Source of the DNA: Haliea sp964022665
Lineage (GTDB): Bacteria; Pseudomonadota; Gammaproteobacteria; Pseudomonadales; Halieaceae
Assembly: GCA_964022665.1 (NCBI GenBank)
Contig: CAXIDF010000011.1
Location: forward strand, 81,051-145,050
DNA length: 64,000 nt
Direction: 5' to 3'
A model generated the notes under the pieces. The model made no database searches. It was not told the origin of the DNA and saw nothing but the letters and a program-made list of their open reading frames with translations. The position numbers were made by a program, and so were the translations under genes. Positions within the stretch are counted from its first letter, which is position 1; every line of letters starts with the position of its first letter. Shown here one piece after another: positions 16,152-25,367 of the stretch.

Positions 16152-17783
16152 TCACCCGGGATAGTTAAAGCGCTGTACGGCGGATTCTTCGCCATTTTTG
16201 TAGGTCAGTTGCACGGTAACGTAACGCGTGCTGCGGGGCACCGTAATATGCACCGGTGTTTTGGCGTCAATAGGTGCCAGGCCGGGTTTGCGCCAGGGTG
16301 GAAAGCGAAAGTTCCGGTTCGGCTGGGCAGCGTTCAATCCGTACTGAATCTTCTCGATACTGCCGCGATAGCTCATCAGGTGTGTGAAATACAGTAGACG
16401 CTTGCCGTCGTAGTCCCTGAAGCTTACCCAGCTGGTGGTCGTTGCCTCAAGTACGCGCTGGTTCGCATCTTCGCTCTGTTTCTTTCCCTTGAAATCAACG
16501 CTGTAGGGCCCTTGCAAGTTGCCCCTGAGGTCGCGGTAGCGCACACCAATGGTGGTGTCGGGCTGGCCGGCAGGCAGGTTGAAGAACAGGTTGGGCGTGG
16601 GTTTGCCCGTTTGCGGATTGATCACGCCACTGTCCCCAGTGCTGCGAGGCTCAGTACTGCCCTGCATATTCCAAAGCACCTCAAGAGCAGGCTCGGCGAT
16701 AGTCACCTGGGCGGTGTAGCCGGCGTTGTTGACGGCGAAGGAGAGGGATAAGGGGTTCTCCAAGGTGCCATCAGCCAACGCGTGCAGCGCTTGCAGACGC
16801 GCACTGGCGTCATTGCGCCATTGCTCAACCAGCGACTGATCGATCATGTACTTGAGCAGACCGCCGGCCTCATCGGCTGCCTGGAATTGCTGCAGGTAAC
16901 GTCGTTCTGCACGTTTATCAGCGAGTGTCTGAAAGCCCAGGCGGCGCGCGGACACGTCCTCACTGAGATGATAATAGACTGGCGCGAAATCCGGGTGCCG
17001 CTCGGCATGGTTTTCGAGCGCGAGCACGCGCTGTGGCGCGTCGAGTAGCAGCAGGCGGACGTAGGCGGGCATGCCGTCCTCCTTGCCTGCCATCAGGGTG
17101 GTGTAGGTCTCGCGGGCACCTGCAGTGCCTTCCTGCACTTTTAGAAACGCGAGAAACCGAAGGTGTGGATCAAGAAGTGGTAAATCACTGCGGAAATAGC
17201 TGATATAGGAATGTCGTGCGGCAGCGTAGTCGCCGCCGAGTTCCTGTAGGCGCGCGTTGTGATAGTAGTCCTCTGGCGAGCGGGGGTTGGCGATCACGCC
17301 GCCGCTGGCGAAGTTTTCCCGCATTTCTTCCAGGGTTCGGAGCACCTGTGCGGAACTGCCTTCCAGGCGTGCAGCGCTTTCGCGCAGGCTCTGCGTGTCC
17401 TCGGCAATCCCGTCGAGCTTTGCATCAATGATGCCGAGGCGGGACTGTAATTCAGCGATACCGGGGACGGCTGCCGCGATAAAACCGGTTTCTTCCGCGT
17501 CCTCCCCGGACTGGAAGAGCACAATCAGGCCAAATACGCCGGCGGCTATACCGCTGAAGGCCACCCCGCCCAGAAGCTCCTCGTTCCCGCGACGATAGAG
17601 AATGAACAACAGCACAAACCCAAGCGCGGACAACCCGAACAAGTAGGATGCAAAAGGTGCAATGGGCTGCAGGACATCGGCGACGAGCCCGCCAATGGTG
17701 CAGGCCGAGCCGGTAATGGTGAGCGTGGTACTGCGCAGGCTCTGGAAAACGGTGCGATTGGTGAAGGACTGGAGAACAGACAT
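16152..17783 (-). CDS. Uncharacterised membrane-anchored protein with coiled coil and TPR-like region
   Basis: I do not recognise this 543-residue protein. From the ATG at 17783 it shows three hydrophobic segments (about 20-42, 46-63 and 70-90), a heptad-like coiled coil at about 105-155, a helical region at 165-330 with TPR-like pairs (YYHNARLQELGGDYAAARHS), and a beta-rich C-terminal half with Ig-like edges (NNAGYTAQVTIAEPALEVLW). A TTG at 17846 would add 21 residues; neither start has a clear ribosome site. It lies 31 bases upstream of the K+ channel gene, which suggests a shared transcript. A channel-modulating or stress-sensing role would be speculation. Confidence 0.6.
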   Translation of the reverse strand: MSVLQSFTNRTVFQSLRSTTLTITGSACTIGGLVADVLQPIAPFASYLFGLSALGFVLLFILYRRGNEELLGGVAFSGIAAGVFGLIVLFQSGEDAEETGFIAAAVPGIAELQSRLGIIDAKLDGIAEDTQSLRESAARLEGSSAQVLRTLEEMRENFASGGVIANPRSPEDYYHNARLQELGGDYAAARHSYISYFRSDLPLLDPHLRFLAFLKVQEGTAGARETYTTLMAGKEDGMPAYVRLLLLDAPQRVLALENHAERHPDFAPVYYHLSEDVSARRLGFQTLADKRAERRYLQQFQAADEAGGLLKYMIDQSLVEQWRNDASARLQALHALADGTLENPLSLSFAVNNAGYTAQVTIAEPALEVLWNMQGSTEPRSTGDSGVINPQTGKPTPNLFFNLPAGQPDTTIGVRYRDLRGNLQGPYSVDFKGKKQSEDANQRVLEATTTSWVSFRDYDGKRLLYFTHLMSYRGSIEKIQYGLNAAQPNRNFRFPPWRKPGLAPIDAKTPVHITVPRSTRYVTVQLTYKNGEESAVQRFNYPG

Positions 17784-17979
17784 AGGCGTTGGCCATTGTT
17801 TTTTATTAATACTACACGGTGCGTCTCCGATCGGCCATTTGGCCAAATTGTGTACGCACGAGCCCAGCCACCTGTGCGGCGGATGAATTTTTCCTCTGCG
17901 CTGGCTAGGCGGACGGTGTGGTTTCTGCTAAATCTATGCGTCGCCATTCGGCGACTCACACAGACGCAGGAGATGGACC

Positions 17980-19032
17980 TTGGACGCGCTACAGGTCACA
18001 CGACGCAAACTTATTGCCACGGCACTCGCCGGAGCTGCTTTGAGCACCGGCTTGTTCATCAGCTCGCCGGCGGCAGTGGCCGGCGTAAAACTAAAGACCT
18101 CCAACAAGCGTGGCCTCGCCAATATCAAGCAGGTGAGGTTGGGCAGTGTCGCGCTGGCATGCCTGACAGAGCGCAAGCGCCAGATATCGGTTGGGGGAGG
18201 GTTTCGCAGCATGGGCGGGGCCTCTCAGGCAACCGTGCAAACAAACCTCAGCGGGTTGACCGATGCGGACTTTCAGGCGGCGGCAGACGCGGCCTATGCA
18301 GCGGTCATCGCCGCGCTGTCCGCGAATGGAATGGAGGTGCTGGACAACAGTGCCCTGTTGGCCGCACTGCAGGAGAGTGAGCCTGCACAGGCCAATGGGA
18401 CCGAGTACGCCTTTCCCGAAGGCAACAAGCAGAGCAGCAAGGCAGTGATGTACGGCGCGAGCGCGTTTGGTGGTTATGTGCCACTCCCGGAGTGGACACC
18501 GACTGCGCCGGGCCTGGCGGGCATGGGGTCCATGGGGCTGGTGATGTCGGCGAATCGTGTGGCCACGCTTTTCTCCCAGCGAGCGGCTGAAGACGGGGTG
18601 CCGATACTTGGAATCCTGATTGGTGTTAGCCCTGTGCGCATAGAAGCGGATTTTGGCTCCGACTGGCGTGTCCCGGATGCGTTTGGCAACGGCGGTCTGA
18701 CGCGCACAGGCGCGCTGAGCACGGAAACCGGTCTCTCATCGCATCCCCTACTCACCCGTTTGGAGGTGTTTCCCGCCAGCGGTAAGCAGGCGCAGGTCAG
18801 AACGGAGGAGGAAATCGGTATCCAGGGTGGCGTAGGCAGCTTGGCCGATACCACAGACGGAGTCACAGAGGCCGCACAGGGCCTGGGGAACGTATTGTCT
18901 GTGTTGGGCGGCTCTGGTCGGCAGTCGAAGACAACCCGTTATACCCTGGAGGCCGATATTCCCTCCTATACCGCAGGCGTTGCGGCCCTGTCGGGCGATG
19001 TGACGATGGCGCTGCTGGGTGGTTTTTCCTAA
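17980..19032 (+). CDS. Uncharacterised exported protein with Tat-like leader
   Basis: This 350-residue protein is unfamiliar to me. The start is a TTG at 17980 with AGGAGA six bases upstream; the ATG at 17973 is out of frame. The leader has a twin-arginine core TRRKLIA followed by a hydrophobic stretch and SSPAAVAG, which suggests export by the Tat route and hence possibly a folded or cofactor-bearing protein. The mature part is rich in Gly, Ala and Ser, with few cysteines. It has a helical segment at about 90-125 (DADFQAAADAAYAAVIAAL) and a glycine-rich middle. It is flanked by the divergent coiled-coil/TPR gene and a convergent retropepsin-like gene. Confidence 0.6.
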   Translation: MDALQVTRRKLIATALAGAALSTGLFISSPAAVAGVKLKTSNKRGLANIKQVRLGSVALACLTERKRQISVGGGFRSMGGASQATVQTNLSGLTDADFQAAADAAYAAVIAALSANGMEVLDNSALLAALQESEPAQANGTEYAFPEGNKQSSKAVMYGASAFGGYVPLPEWTPTAPGLAGMGSMGLVMSANRVATLFSQRAAEDGVPILGILIGVSPVRIEADFGSDWRVPDAFGNGGLTRTGALSTETGLSSHPLLTRLEVFPASGKQAQVRTEEEIGIQGGVGSLADTTDGVTEAAQGLGNVLSVLGGSGRQSKTTRYTLEADIPSYTAGVAALSGDVTMALLGGFS

Positions 19033-19037
19033 AAGCT

Positions 19038-19583
19038 TTACCGGGATGGTGGCGCCGGGTATTGGCGCAGTGTCAGGCTGTCTCCGCGTTGGGTGAATTC
19101 CAGGTGTTTGAGGAAGCTCATGCCGAGCAGAACCTCATCGGTCTGCAAACCCGGCACAATGCCGGCGCGAACATCGGGCAGCCGTATATCGGCAACGGCC
19201 ACCTCGTCCAGCACGGTGGCGTAGCTTATCGCCGTACCGTTAGCGGTTTGCGTGCGGTAGGCTCGACCTCTCTGAAGTCCCAGACGGGTTGCCAGCGCCT
19301 CCGGAATCGCCACCCCGGTCGCTCCGGTGTCCAGCAGAAAGGTGACCGGCTGCCCGTTGATCTCGCCGCTGGTGACATAGTGCCCGAAGCGGTTGCGTTG
19401 CAATGTCACCTCGCGGATGCCGTCCTCAGCGTACAGGGTCTCGGGGCGTTGGTTCGGGTTGAGTTGCCGTTCCAGCACGTCGCTGAAATACAGAACACCC
19501 AGCCCCAGCAGGACCACCCATGCCAGGGCCTGCATGCCAAGCCCCATGCGTTTCTGTTCCTGAATTTCGTTGTCGTCGCTCAT
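19038..19583 (-). CDS. Membrane-anchored retropepsin-like aspartic protease
   Basis: This 181-residue protein has one transmembrane helix (about 18-35) followed by a periplasmic clan AA domain. The catalytic motif is D85-T-G-A, in LLDTGATGVAIP, and it has a single active-site motif, so activity would need a homodimer as in retroviral proteases. The length and the LLGMSFLKHLEF segment near the C-terminus match the TIGR02281-type bacterial proteases, whose substrates are unknown. The ATG at 19583 is chosen; a GTG at 19622 gives 13 more residues. Its stop lies 5 bases from the convergent Tat-like gene. Confidence 0.82.
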   Translation of the reverse strand: MSDDNEIQEQKRMGLGMQALAWVVLLGLGVLYFSDVLERQLNPNQRPETLYAEDGIREVTLQRNRFGHYVTSGEINGQPVTFLLDTGATGVAIPEALATRLGLQRGRAYRTQTANGTAISYATVLDEVAVADIRLPDVRAGIVPGLQTDEVLLGMSFLKHLEFTQRGDSLTLRQYPAPPSR

Positions 19584-19734
19584 TGGGTTGATGAGGTGCT
19601 TGATGTCCGGTGGGGTATACACGCCTATAGTAATGCATTTTGTGGTGGCTCATTGAACCATGCAGGCGGGGTTGACTTCCGAGGCCCTGCCGCGCGCACA
19701 ATCCCAACTCGTCTACCGTCATGAGCTAATCCGC

Positions 19735-20853
19735 ATGCCCGTCCGCGCAATTTTTTTGCTCACCAGCCTCGCACTGCTCGCCGGTTGTGGCGGTGATGAA
19801 CCCGTAGAGGTCTCTGCGCCGGCCTCCGAATCAGCCAATCAGGTTTCGACGCCAGCAGCGACTCCGGCCGAGGCGGATGCACCTTTGAAAAATACCAGTG
19901 AGGTGCTCGTTGCTTCTTCGGTGCAGGACATGATCGCGCTGCTTGAGGGCGAGGATTGGTGGGGCGAACCCAAAACCGACGAGCCGCTGGCAGTGCCGCA
20001 CCTGCTGATCACTGCGATCAAGCCGAACTGGCAAGAGGCGTCGAAGAATATTCCTGTGCAACAGAAAAAGGCGCTGTTCTATCGCCTGATGCTGCCGCTG
20101 GTAACACATGCCAACCATATGGTCATGGAGTTTCGTGCCGGGCTGGAGCAGGCGCAACAGGAATTGGCCAGCGATGGCCGGGTGTCGGAGCAGAGCCTGG
20201 TCCTGCTGCGGCGGCTGGCCTTGTTGCTGCCTGGCGAGACTGAGGAGCATGTGGCTGCCCTGCAACAGAATACCCCGGAGCTAAAAGGCATGATCGACGG
20301 CCTGCTGTACCGCGTCGATACCGTACCTGCGGGCCTTGCGCTGGGGCAGGCGGCATACGAAAGCGGCTATGGCACCTCCCGCTTTGCGGTACAGGGGAAT
20401 TCACTGTTCGGCCAGTGGACTTACCAAGGGGATGGGATCAAGGCCAAGGAGCACCGCAGCTACAAGGGTGATTATTCTATCAAGGCCTTCGACTGGCCGT
20501 TCGACAGCGTGCGCGGTTACTTCATCAACCTGATGTCCCACCCCGCCTATGAGGAGTTCCGGCAACTGCGCGCCGACATGCGCGCCCGCGGCGAGCCGCT
20601 CTCCTCCCTGGCACTGGCCGACGGCCTGCTGCGTTACTCCGAGCGCGGCCAGGAGTACGTGGACTCTCTCAAAAGCATGATCCGCCACAACACGCTCGAC
20701 CGTGCGGATGGCGCGGCGCTGCGCGACGAGCCGGTCCGATTCCTGTTGGGTGCCGAAAGCCCCAAGGCCGCATCCGATCTGCGTGCGGAAATCGAGGTGA
20801 TGCGCGCTAACGGCAAATTGCATGAGTTGATCGACAGCATGCGTTTGGACTAA
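19735..20853 (+). CDS. Bax-like glucosaminidase-domain lipoprotein
   Basis: This 372-residue exported protein belongs to the Bax group of peptidoglycan glucosaminidase-like proteins. The ATG at 19735 begins a lipoprotein leader with LLAGC, C18 being the lipid anchor. A low-complexity linker to about residue 60 follows. The catalytic-type domain at about 190-330 contains QAAYESGYGTSRFAVQGN, where the glutamate is the candidate acid, then LFGQWTY and the AFDWPFDSVRGYFINLMSHPAY segment characteristic of the family. It probably trims cell-wall glycan strands from the outer membrane side. Its stop shares bases with the convergent small exported protein. Confidence 0.85.
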   Translation: MPVRAIFLLTSLALLAGCGGDEPVEVSAPASESANQVSTPAATPAEADAPLKNTSEVLVASSVQDMIALLEGEDWWGEPKTDEPLAVPHLLITAIKPNWQEASKNIPVQQKKALFYRLMLPLVTHANHMVMEFRAGLEQAQQELASDGRVSEQSLVLLRRLALLLPGETEEHVAALQQNTPELKGMIDGLLYRVDTVPAGLALGQAAYESGYGTSRFAVQGNSLFGQWTYQGDGIKAKEHRSYKGDYSIKAFDWPFDSVRGYFINLMSHPAYEEFRQLRADMRARGEPLSSLALADGLLRYSERGQEYVDSLKSMIRHNTLDRADGAALRDEPVRFLLGAESPKAASDLRAEIEVMRANGKLHELIDSMRLD

Positions 20854-21086
20854 CCCGGGGCTGCGTTCACCAGTTCGCTATCCTGCAGGGAAGCCGGCCC
20901 GTCAGTCACGTCTTCGACCCCGAGGTGGGGGTTGTCGGCTTCGTATTCCTGTGAACCGATTGGAGGCGCCTCGGAGGGATCATTCGGGTAGTCCTCGACC
21001 GCCTCGCCCTGGGCGAGTGCTGCAGCGGTGAAAACTGGGGCCAGAAGAAATGCCATGGTCAGTACGGCGGGTTTGTGTAGTCGCAC
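20850..21086 (-). CDS. Small acidic exported protein, uncharacterised
   Basis: This encodes 78 residues. I use the GTG at 21086 because AAGGA stands seven bases before it; a GTG at 21110 would add eight residues. A signal peptide runs to about LAPVFTAAALAQ, leaving a mature part of some 52 residues that is highly acidic and proline-rich (EDYPNDPSEAPPIGSQEYEADNP), without cysteines. Composition suggests a disordered periplasmic protein. The stop codon overlaps the last bases of the convergent bax-like gene by four nucleotides. No family is recognised. Confidence 0.55.
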   Translation of the reverse strand: MRLHKPAVLTMAFLLAPVFTAAALAQGEAVEDYPNDPSEAPPIGSQEYEADNPHLGVEDVTDGPASLQDSELVNAAPG

Positions 21087-21299
21087 ACGGGTTTCCTTGC
21101 ATCTGATCACGTGGTAAGTGTTGGAAGCTTACACCATATCGAAAGCCGTGGTGCATTACCCGCGGCGAGCGATGAGAACGCAGTCTATACTTTGTGTGTG
21201 CGTTCGCGCCTTCGGGCGCTTGCTGACGTGTGTGGGCTCTGCGCAGAGAGCTGCAGTTTTCAGCGTAGATATGTCGAATGCGCTACCGGGGGGGGAAGG

Positions 21300-23906
21300 A
21301 TGCATTTCAACGGGTTGCTGCGTTTCAGTCTCGGTCTGATGCTCTGCGTTGCCATGGCGCCTCCGGCCCGCGCGCAGTCCGACGGCTGGCCGACGAAGGA
21401 GTTCCTGATCGTCCAGTCAGATCCCTACAGCATGCTGCCTGACAGCCTGCAGCCGCATCAGCAGCTGACCGATGATGAGCAGACGGCGCTGACCGACATG
21501 GAGGTGTTCCTCACTGAAGTGGCCGAACGTTATGAAGCAATGGGCTTTCGTGCACCGGAGCTTGAGCGCGTGGAGGGCATCTCGGGTGGGGAGGCCTACA
21601 AGATCCATTTTTTCGATTACGATGATCGTGACACATCACCGTTTCGCGTACGCCGCAAGTCGGCCTCCACAACAGAAATGCAGATCGATTCTTCCCGACC
21701 GTTTCAGAAGGAAGGTGTTCCCCTGGATCGAACCTACGAACACCTGGCCCATGAACTCTTCCACATTGTGCAGCGTGCCTATCAGCCGAGCGCAAATGTC
21801 ATCCAGAACGATTGGATTATTGAAGGTCAGGCGCAGGCCATGGGGATGCATATGCTCCAGAAAATTTTGCGCAAGGACCCCTATGCGGGTAGCCAGGATG
21901 GATACCGATTGGGGGCTCGTCCCTACTACGCGCCGCTGCCAGACATCGCTGCAACCCGGGTGCCGAAAGCCGGTTACCTGACAGCCTCATTCTGGCGCTA
22001 CGTGGGGGAGGTCTTCGCGGCTTCGAAGAAGAATGGCCGGGCGGGTGTCGAGCCCATCGAGCCCGACTACCGCTACCTGGTTGACATGTTCCGACACCCC
22101 TACCCGTCGAGCGCGTCGCTGGACGCGGATCTGCTGTGGACCGATCAGGGTCTTAGGAACGTTCTGGGCTACGGCCTCGATCGTGTCTATGCCAATTTTG
22201 TGTCGACGTTCGTGGCCTACGTGCCTGCTCGCCTGACGAAGAAGCCCGAGCACGGTGCGGACAACGCGGAAATCAATTGGCGCAATTACGTGTTCGGCGG
22301 GTGTGGGCGGTCTGCGGATCTCACTGCGACGTCTATCTCGGCCAATATCGAGTTGGTCGTCGATGCCAACGCGGCAAGCTGCTTCACGGTAAACGTCTGG
22401 GGCGAGGGCCAGGCGGGGCTTTCGCTGCAGATTCGCTCTGGCGATGCCGATGCCCTGGCGGCCCTGCGGATAGGTACTTTTGGCGGTGTCAAAGTTGGCA
22501 GTCCAGTTCTGGTGGCACCGTTACCCGGTGGCGGCTACCTTGGACATTGGCGCTTTAGCGTGGAGGCCGGTGAACCGGCCGTGTTTATTATTTCCAATGT
22601 CGCCGCCGATCCCACAAAGACCCGCAAAGTCCTGCTTTCGCTGAATGCGTCATCTGATTTCTGGGAGAGCGATATGACCCAAGCCAGGCAGGTCGCTGCG
22701 GCCAGGGGCGGCTCCGCTGCCTCCCCTTCGGCGGCGATGCCCCTCGCACGCGACCGAACGCGGGAACAGGCCGCTAAAGAGTTTGCCGAGGGACTGGATA
22801 CCCTGAGCAACAGAAGCTCAAACAGTGTGGGGGTGTCCCACAACTACGAGGTGCGTGGTTGTGTCGGTCAGGCCTTCGCGGAATCCGGGTGTGGGCCGAC
22901 GACCTCAATTCACCTGACGCTGATGCCCGGAGCATTCGCCGATGGATTCCAGACGACCGGAACCGGGGGTGGTCTTGCGCAGGTGATGTCGCAGTTTATC
23001 GCCATGGCAGACAACGGCGCGTTGGCGACAGACAGGGGATTGCGGGACGCATTTGGTGAGGCCGCCGACATGGAGGGATCGTATGTGCATATCCGGATCC
23101 CAGCCATCGACTACGGATTCACTGGGACGTTTACCGAAGCAATAATTGGCGTGAATGGTGGAAAAGGCCGTGGTGAATTCGAGGCGCGAGGGCCAGCCGA
23201 TCTCGTGCCCGGTCGCGGGCGTCTTTTCCCGTACACCGGCACGGTGACGATCGAGGAGTTCACGCCATTGATGTTGCGCGGCAGCTTCTCCGGTCAGCTC
23301 ACCGATTTATCGAGCGTCGATTTTACCGCTTTTGGTGACGACCAGGCACTTCCGGTGCAGCGCCAGATACAGGGACGCTTTGCGATAACAGCGCCCTGGG
23401 AGGGTGACAAGCGAGTCACAGTGTATTCGGTGTTGGGGGGCGCAGATGGCAATGCGATGGCGGATCTCTATGAGGTTTTTCCAGCGGCACGGAATTTCGA
23501 TATCGAAGCGCTTACCGGTATCGACCCGTCCACGATCAGCGGCTCAGGCAGCGGCTACAGTGTAGGAATGCTACCCGTCAGTGAAGTCACCGAGTTCCCC
23601 GTCTGCAGCTGCGAATGCCAGATTGACAGAAGTCAGCCGCGCGCGTGTCTGAAGGTCTGCAAACCGAAAATACTGGCCTGTGGGCAGGCCAATCAGCTTG
23701 CCGCGCGCTTTAGTGAGAGTGACCTGGCCCAGAACCCGCGGGCTGTTGGCACACCATCGTCTACGCCAAGCGATCCGGTGCGCCCCACCAGGGATGAGTA
23801 CATCCGAGGTTTGATCGACAACGGCTACCCACCGGATCGGATCGACTTTCTCGTCAGGGAAATGGATGCCTTTATGGCAGAAAACGGAGGCTGGGCAGAG
23901 CGCTGA
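21300..23906 (+). CDS. Large secreted zincin-type putative metallopeptidase
   Basis: This 868-residue protein starts at the ATG at 21300 after GGGGAAGG. A signal peptide ends near PPARAQ (residue 26). The zinc motif is H151-E-L-F-H155, and a candidate third ligand E175 lies in WIIEGQAQA, 19 residues on, the gluzincin arrangement. The rest, about 390-780, is beta-rich and repetitive. Near the C-terminus six cysteines cluster in SCECQ...CLKVC...LACG, followed by a helical tail. I cannot name the family. Length and layout suggest a secreted or surface peptidase with accessory adhesion or binding domains. It diverges from the small acidic protein and borders the accessory pocket. Confidence 0.65.
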   Translation: MHFNGLLRFSLGLMLCVAMAPPARAQSDGWPTKEFLIVQSDPYSMLPDSLQPHQQLTDDEQTALTDMEVFLTEVAERYEAMGFRAPELERVEGISGGEAYKIHFFDYDDRDTSPFRVRRKSASTTEMQIDSSRPFQKEGVPLDRTYEHLAHELFHIVQRAYQPSANVIQNDWIIEGQAQAMGMHMLQKILRKDPYAGSQDGYRLGARPYYAPLPDIAATRVPKAGYLTASFWRYVGEVFAASKKNGRAGVEPIEPDYRYLVDMFRHPYPSSASLDADLLWTDQGLRNVLGYGLDRVYANFVSTFVAYVPARLTKKPEHGADNAEINWRNYVFGGCGRSADLTATSISANIELVVDANAASCFTVNVWGEGQAGLSLQIRSGDADALAALRIGTFGGVKVGSPVLVAPLPGGGYLGHWRFSVEAGEPAVFIISNVAADPTKTRKVLLSLNASSDFWESDMTQARQVAAARGGSAASPSAAMPLARDRTREQAAKEFAEGLDTLSNRSSNSVGVSHNYEVRGCVGQAFAESGCGPTTSIHLTLMPGAFADGFQTTGTGGGLAQVMSQFIAMADNGALATDRGLRDAFGEAADMEGSYVHIRIPAIDYGFTGTFTEAIIGVNGGKGRGEFEARGPADLVPGRGRLFPYTGTVTIEEFTPLMLRGSFSGQLTDLSSVDFTAFGDDQALPVQRQIQGRFAITAPWEGDKRVTVYSVLGGADGNAMADLYEVFPAARNFDIEALTGIDPSTISGSGSGYSVGMLPVSEVTEFPVCSCECQIDRSQPRACLKVCKPKILACGQANQLAARFSESDLAQNPRAVGTPSSTPSDPVRPTRDEYIRGLIDNGYPPDRIDFLVREMDAFMAENGGWAER

Positions 23907-23974
23907 TGTGGTGTATCTTTCGTTTTTTCCGCCAGCACAAATCAAAAAAGAGTGCCCTTTTCAGGCCATCGTTT

Positions 23975-23994
23975 GGAAGTGGGTGGAGGCGGCG
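23975..23994 (+). repeat. Putative att repeat, copy of the ssrA 3' end (distal)
   Basis: Twenty bases, GGAAGT then G then GGTGGAGGCGGCG, match 26886-26905 in direct orientation with one difference (G for T at the seventh base). The 13-base part is the complement of the tmRNA acceptor 3' strand. Integrative elements commonly recombine at tmRNA 3' ends, leaving such a duplication at the far junction. Confidence 0.65.
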
Positions 23995-24185
23995 TCAACC
24001 GATATTTATTGGTAACCCACTTAATTTTATAAATTATCCTGCACCAGCGTCCTGTAGATATCCCAATCATATTCTAGCCTCTCGTGATCGGATGCTCTCG
24101 CGCCTTTCTTGTGGTCATCGAGATAATATCAGTGATCTTGAGTTCACTTGAAAAGTTGATTTACTCAGTATTGGTAGGTGGTCAT

Positions 24186-24318
24186 TTAAGCCTGTTCGTC
24201 TAAGTTGATCGTTTCGGTGTGGCCACAGCAGGCACAGTGGTCTCGTTCCACAGTAAAACGTTGCTAGGCGAAGCCGTCATCCGCAGGGGGCAGCTAACAC
24301 CGCACAGTGGACAGTCGT
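24186..24318 (-). pseudogene. Possible remnant of a small zinc-ribbon protein
   Basis: Reading leftward, YDCPLCG appears in one frame. After a one-base shift, LPPADDGFA, a stop, QRFTVERDHCACCGHTETI and a short tail to TAA at 24186 follow in the next frame. Two CxxC pairs in a short protein suggest a zinc ribbon. The shift and two in-frame TAG codons mean it is broken. Identification is tentative and may be coincidence. Confidence 0.25.
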
Positions 24319-24408
24319 AAACCCTGTATTACGGGACGGCCTAGGCCAGAAGCGGGGGTTCGAAAGAAAGCCCAACGCATTGGCCGGGCTTCGTAACCTG
24401 AGTAGAAA

Positions 24409-25005
24409 TCACGCCTTACGGTGTAGCCCTAGGCCAAGGAGGCCGAGCGCAAGGAGGACGAGAGTTGGGGGGGCTGGGACGGGCTCCGCCATCGCTGTCT
24501 CAACAGACAACTCTGTGTAGTCGATTATGTATCCGTCACCACCGTTGGACGCAGTGACTGCCAGCGTATTCACTCCATCAATAAGCGCTGAAATTGGCAC
24601 AGTGAAACTGACCAAGTTGGCGAGATTGCTTCTGCCAGACGCTTCAAGGTAGGAACCGATGGATGTGCCATTGATCGCAAGCGATATCCCAGTACCAAGA
24701 TCGGGACCTGCGACGAACAAGTCGAGGGAAGCACTCGTTACCGTCACCCCTGAAAGACCGAGAGAATAAGTGAAGGACGGGTCGAAACCAGATTCCCAAA
24801 TATCTGTACCAACAGGGTCAGAAGCAGTTGAGTTGTCGACGAAGAACGATCCTCCGAGATCGATGTTGTAGTTGTCTCCTATCGAGCAGGTGCCGCCGAG
24901 ACCGAAGCAGTCTTTATCTCCGTTCAGTACCGTGATCACCCCGGCGTTCGCGGCGCTCGCAATCACAATAAGCGTTAGAGCGACTGCTGCCTTATGCATT
25001 TTCAT
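24409..25005 (-). CDS. PEP-CTERM-like exported protein
   Basis: This 198-residue protein begins at the ATG at 25005 with AAAGGA nine bases upstream. A signal peptide ends ASAANAG (about 22). The middle is beta-rich, with a lectin- or filament-like pattern and one cysteine pair (CFGLGGTC). The C-terminus has a sorting-tag layout: VPAPPTL, a leucine-rich membrane span, then a short basic HRKA. In canonical PEP-CTERM tags the first motif is VPEP; here it is PAPP, a variant. Such proteins are cut and anchored by exosortase and are often tied to exopolysaccharide. No exosortase is in this window. The gene lies inside the pocket between the two ssrA-end repeats. Confidence 0.65.
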   Translation of the reverse strand: MKMHKAAVALTLIVIASAANAGVITVLNGDKDCFGLGGTCSIGDNYNIDLGGSFFVDNSTASDPVGTDIWESGFDPSFTYSLGLSGVTVTSASLDLFVAGPDLGTGISLAINGTSIGSYLEASGRSNLANLVSFTVPISALIDGVNTLAVTASNGGDGYIIDYTELSVETAMAEPVPAPPTLVLLALGLLGLGLHRKA

Positions 25006-25367
25006 TTTTATGCGTCCTTTAGTTACGTTTCGATTTTACGAAGCAAATCACATGCCGGCTGCTGTTTTTTGTAGCAGATTCAGTTATTTGCGTTTGCGCG
25101 CCACCTCCGACACCGGAAAGGCCACTTTCGTCTGTAAAGAAAACTGACAACCCAGTTCGTTAGGCCGCCGTCCAGGGTCGATAGCTGCCGAGACCGCAGA
25201 CCTGCACTTATAACCGCTCCGAGGCGAAACCGTTCGTGGATACGGGGTAGAACCCCTTTGAGGTCCAGTAACCGCCGGCTTGCAGCGACATATTCCCGCT
25301 CTTTCGTAATGCGGAGGTAGTCGTGGCTCAGTGCCCAGGAAAGGTCACTGTGTCGCTGAAACAGGCT

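Larger units (their letters stand above)
23907..24408. other. Intergenic accessory sequence, no intact gene
   Basis: These 502 bases are visibly more AT-rich than the surroundings. They hold the tmRNA-end repeat copy at 23975-23994 and a decayed zinc-ribbon-like reading frame on the minus strand (24186-24318). An 81-codon plus-strand frame from 23906 crosses the repeat and has no protein-like features. Confidence 0.6.

Noticed and set aside
23906..24151. 81-codon plus-strand frame
   Set aside because: It crosses the att-like repeat, has no leader or domain, and overlaps the end of the zincin gene.
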